DNA of 6,994 nucleotides from Planctomycetota bacterium (lineage in GTDB: Bacteria > Planctomycetota > UBA1135 > UBA2386), in the NCBI GenBank assembly GCA_020425915.1, contig JAGQQZ010000236.1, forward strand, positions 1 through 6,994. Reading direction: 5' to 3'. Made by a program: the position numbers and the translations under genes. Under the pieces are notes generated by a model that saw only the letters and a list, made by a program, of their open reading frames with translations, made no database searches and was not told where the DNA came from. This document shows positions 5,985 to 6,994 of this stretch, piece after piece (position 1 is the first letter of the stretch; each line of letters starts with the position of its first letter).

Positions 5985-6020
5985 CACGATGCATCGCGAA
6001 AGGTGAGAGGAACGCAAACG

Positions 6021-6341
6021 ATGGACGACTTCACGTTCTGGATGCTCGTCATGGCCGCAGCCTGCTGGTTCCTGTGGTCGCGAACGACAGGGTCGACGAC
6101 GTCGCAGGTCGGTCGATTCGAGCCGAAGGAGTATGCGTACGAACCGAGCGCAGAAGTGATCGCGCACCTGCGAGCTGGTGAGGAAGTTCTCGGGATTCGC
6201 CGGATTCGCGCGGAGACGGGTCTCGGTCTCCGGGACGGTCGGGATTTCTACGCACATCTGCGTACGACTCGGGTCGCGAACGGAACGAGCGTTTCGACCA
6301 GCGCAAACGACCGCGGCGGAGTGTCCGGGAACGTGGAATGA
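6021..6341 (+). CDS. Membrane-anchored protein with ribosomal L7/L12 C-terminal-domain-like motif (106 aa)
   Basis: The ATG at 6021 is chosen because GAGAGGAA lies about eight bases upstream and it puts a hydrophobic helix at residues 5-20 (TFWMLVMAAACWFLWS) at the N-terminus; an earlier in-frame ATG at 5835 adds only low-quality sequence through the leader hairpin. Residues about 43-80 read SAEVIAHLRAGEEVLGIRRI followed by RAETGLGLRDGRDFYAHL. This matches the ribosomal bL12 C-terminal pattern 'VIKxVRExTGLGLKEAKxxV', including the TGLGL turn. Small membrane-anchored proteins with such a domain are known outside the ribosome; their role is generally unassigned. The tail after 80 is Ser/Thr/Asn-rich and probably disordered. 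Its stop overlaps the next start as ATGA. Confidence 0.75.
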   Translation: MDDFTFWMLVMAAACWFLWSRTTGSTTSQVGRFEPKEYAYEPSAEVIAHLRAGEEVLGIRRIRAETGLGLRDGRDFYAHLRTTRVANGTSVSTSANDRGGVSGNVE

Positions 6342-6538
6342 AGGCTGTTTCGACCTGCCTCCTCATCTCCGCGGCCGTGTTCTTCGTGATCGCCGCCCAC
6401 GCTCTGAGGACGGGCAAGACGGTTCCCGCAGGCGCGTACGGAACCGGATACCTGCTCGGCCTGTTCCTGCCCTCGGCCGTGTGCCTGATCGCGGGGTTGT
6501 TCCTCCGCAACAGGGCAGCGAACCAGGAGCAACTGTGA
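6338..6538 (+). CDS. Small two-helix membrane protein (66 aa)
   Basis: Starts at the ATG at 6338, overlapping the preceding stop as ATGA, and ends in a TGA that overlaps the next GTG start as GTGA, so it is coupled at both ends. Predicted helices are about 5-22 (STCLLISAAVFFVIAAHAL) and 37-56 (GYLLGLFLPSAVCLIAGLF), joined by a short loop with RTGKTVPAGAYG, and followed by a polar tail (RNRAANQEQL). No family is recognised. The exact overlaps on both sides make it a credible gene despite its size and suggest that it is made in proportion with its neighbours, perhaps as part of one envelope complex (inference). Confidence 0.72.
   Translation: MKAVSTCLLISAAVFFVIAAHALRTGKTVPAGAYGTGYLLGLFLPSAVCLIAGLFLRNRAANQEQL
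6525..6529 (+). promoter_or_regulatory. Shine-Dalgarno fixing the GTG start at 6535
   Basis: AGGAG lies five bases before the GTG at 6535, within the last codons of the 66-aa gene. It selects this start over the long upstream extension of the same open frame. Confidence 0.7.
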
Positions 6539-6888
6539 GGGGCCGCAGTGCCTTTCTGGTGCTGTGCCTCTCGCTGACCAGCTCCTGCGCCGCTGTTCGG
6601 TCTCTTACAGCGAACCCGCTGCGCACCGAGGAGAGCCAAGAGCTTCGGGTCGTCCCGCGCCCGTTCGGTGGGACGACGCTGAATCTCGGTATCGTGTTCG
6701 GTCGGTTCCAGTGGGAGGGCACTCGAAAGTTGCCGTTGCTGTACCGAACGATTTCCGTGCTCGATCTGTTGCCGTCGCTCGCACTGGACGCGGTGCTCCT
6801 GCCCGTCACGGTGGGGCAACAATTTGCCGAAGGGAGTTGGAAGAATCGTTGGGATCCGGCGATCACCGACGCGCGCGGGCGGCAGTGA
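6535..6888 (+). CDS. YceK/YidQ-like (DUF1375-type) lipoprotein (117 aa)
   Basis: GTG start with AGGAG at optimal distance and a GTGA overlap with the previous gene. The N-terminus MRGRSAFLVLCLSLTSSCAA is a short lipoprotein signal, with Cys18 as the probable lipidated residue (TSSC, a relaxed lipobox). After a linker and beta segment (RVVPRPFGGTTLNLGIVFGRF), residues 72-92 read TISVLDLLPSLALDAVLLPVT, which matches the hallmark 'xxDLPLSxxxDTLLLPxT' of YceK/YidQ family lipoproteins: a small family of envelope lipoproteins whose function is unknown. The length (117 aa) is in the family's usual range. It is the last gene of a three-gene unit. The family call is by remembered motif pattern. The polar end (KNRWDPAITDARGRQ) is unremarkable. 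Confidence 0.72.
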   Translation: MRGRSAFLVLCLSLTSSCAAVRSLTANPLRTEESQELRVVPRPFGGTTLNLGIVFGRFQWEGTRKLPLLYRTISVLDLLPSLALDAVLLPVTVGQQFAEGSWKNRWDPAITDARGRQ

Positions 6889-6902
6889 CGACGTGATCGT
6901 CG
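6889..6902 (+). other. Small hairpin directly after the operon's last stop
   Basis: CGACG, loop TGAT, CGTCG begins at the base after the TGA at 6886-6888. The stem is only 5 bp with no T-tract, so it is a weak structure on its own. Confidence 0.3.
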
Positions 6903-6949
6903 GCCTCACTCGGGCTCGCAACGACAGGAGGCGCCCTCCGTCACCGCTT

Positions 6950-6994
6950 CGCCGTCGTTCGGCCGCCCTGCGGGCGAGCGGCCGAACGACGGCG
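6950..6994. repeat. Perfect 17-bp inverted repeat at the window end
   Basis: CGCCGTCGTTCGGCCGC (6950-6966) and its exact reverse complement (6978-6994) flank an 11-base loop. Alternative internal pairing CGCCC-TGC-GGGCG (6964-6976) can form the tip. It lies 61 bases after the last stop. It may be the terminator of the 6021 operon, a two-way terminator, or a copy of a dispersed palindromic repeat; the sequence needed to see a T-tract lies beyond the window edge, and no T-tract follows on the minus strand. Confidence 0.75.

Larger units (their letters stand above)
5672..6020. other. 349-base divergent intergenic region between mscL and the 6021 operon
   Basis: No convincing coding region is seen; open frames here have poor composition and no ribosome sites. 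From left to right it holds the mscL ribosome site, a short hairpin (GCGAGC-CA-GCTCGC, 5821-5834), an 11-base odd palindrome ACACACTGTGT (5866-5876) that could be an operator, a TATGAT -10 (5952-5957), the 9-bp hairpin at 5964-5984 and the Shine-Dalgarno of the 6021 gene. The short palindromes may be chance in DNA of this composition. Confidence 0.5.

Noticed and set aside
5835..6020. Earlier ATG at 5835 for the L12-like protein
   Set aside because: It would add 62 residues translated from the promoter and hairpin region and bury the membrane helix; the Shine-Dalgarno supports 6021.

Overview
The window is high-GC bacterial DNA (codon third positions overwhelmingly G or C), densely packed with small predicted membrane proteins, lipoproteins and secreted proteins. 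No rRNA, tRNA, CRISPR array, transposase or phage gene is visible. The best fit is a member of the Planctomycetota or a similar high-GC environmental phylum. That rests on the secreted Asp-box protein with a cysteine-rich C-terminal tail, the lipoprotein with carboxypeptidase-regulatory-like segments, and the many lineage-specific membrane proteins. It is an inference, not proof.

Left block (1-1449, all plus strand): the 3' end of a DUF1801-like gene; a 33-codon micro-ORF with its own Shine-Dalgarno, whose stop overlaps the GTG start of a 96-aa single-pass membrane protein; then, after a 122-base gap, a 230-aa probable lipoprotein. Centre-left (1579-2927, plus): a two-gene unit of a 134-aa four-helix membrane protein and a wax-synthase-type MBOAT acyltransferase. 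It converges on a minus-strand gene (2952-4655) for a 567-aa secreted protein with seven Asp-box (BNR) repeats and a tail carrying 11 cysteines.

That gene is divergent, across only 49 bases, from a 148-aa membrane-anchored protein (4705-5151). Both starts lie 6-8 bases after a TAnnnT-type -10 hexamer and lack a good Shine-Dalgarno, which suggests two leaderless transcripts from back-to-back promoters. The 148-aa gene converges on mscL (5231-5671, minus), a mechanosensitive channel whose C-terminal tail is a short zinc ribbon.

Right block (6021-6888, plus): three genes joined by ATGA and GTGA overlaps. They encode a membrane-anchored protein with a ribosomal L7/L12 C-terminal-domain-like motif, a 66-aa two-helix membrane protein and a YceK/YidQ-like lipoprotein. 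A TATGAT -10 and a perfect 9-bp hairpin precede them. The window closes on a perfect 17-bp inverted repeat with an 11-base loop.

No single well-known pathway links these genes; most are envelope proteins. The most interesting items are the L12-like/small-membrane/lipoprotein operon, the coupled 33-codon ORF, the paired leaderless-type promoters and the acyltransferase with its dedicated small partner.
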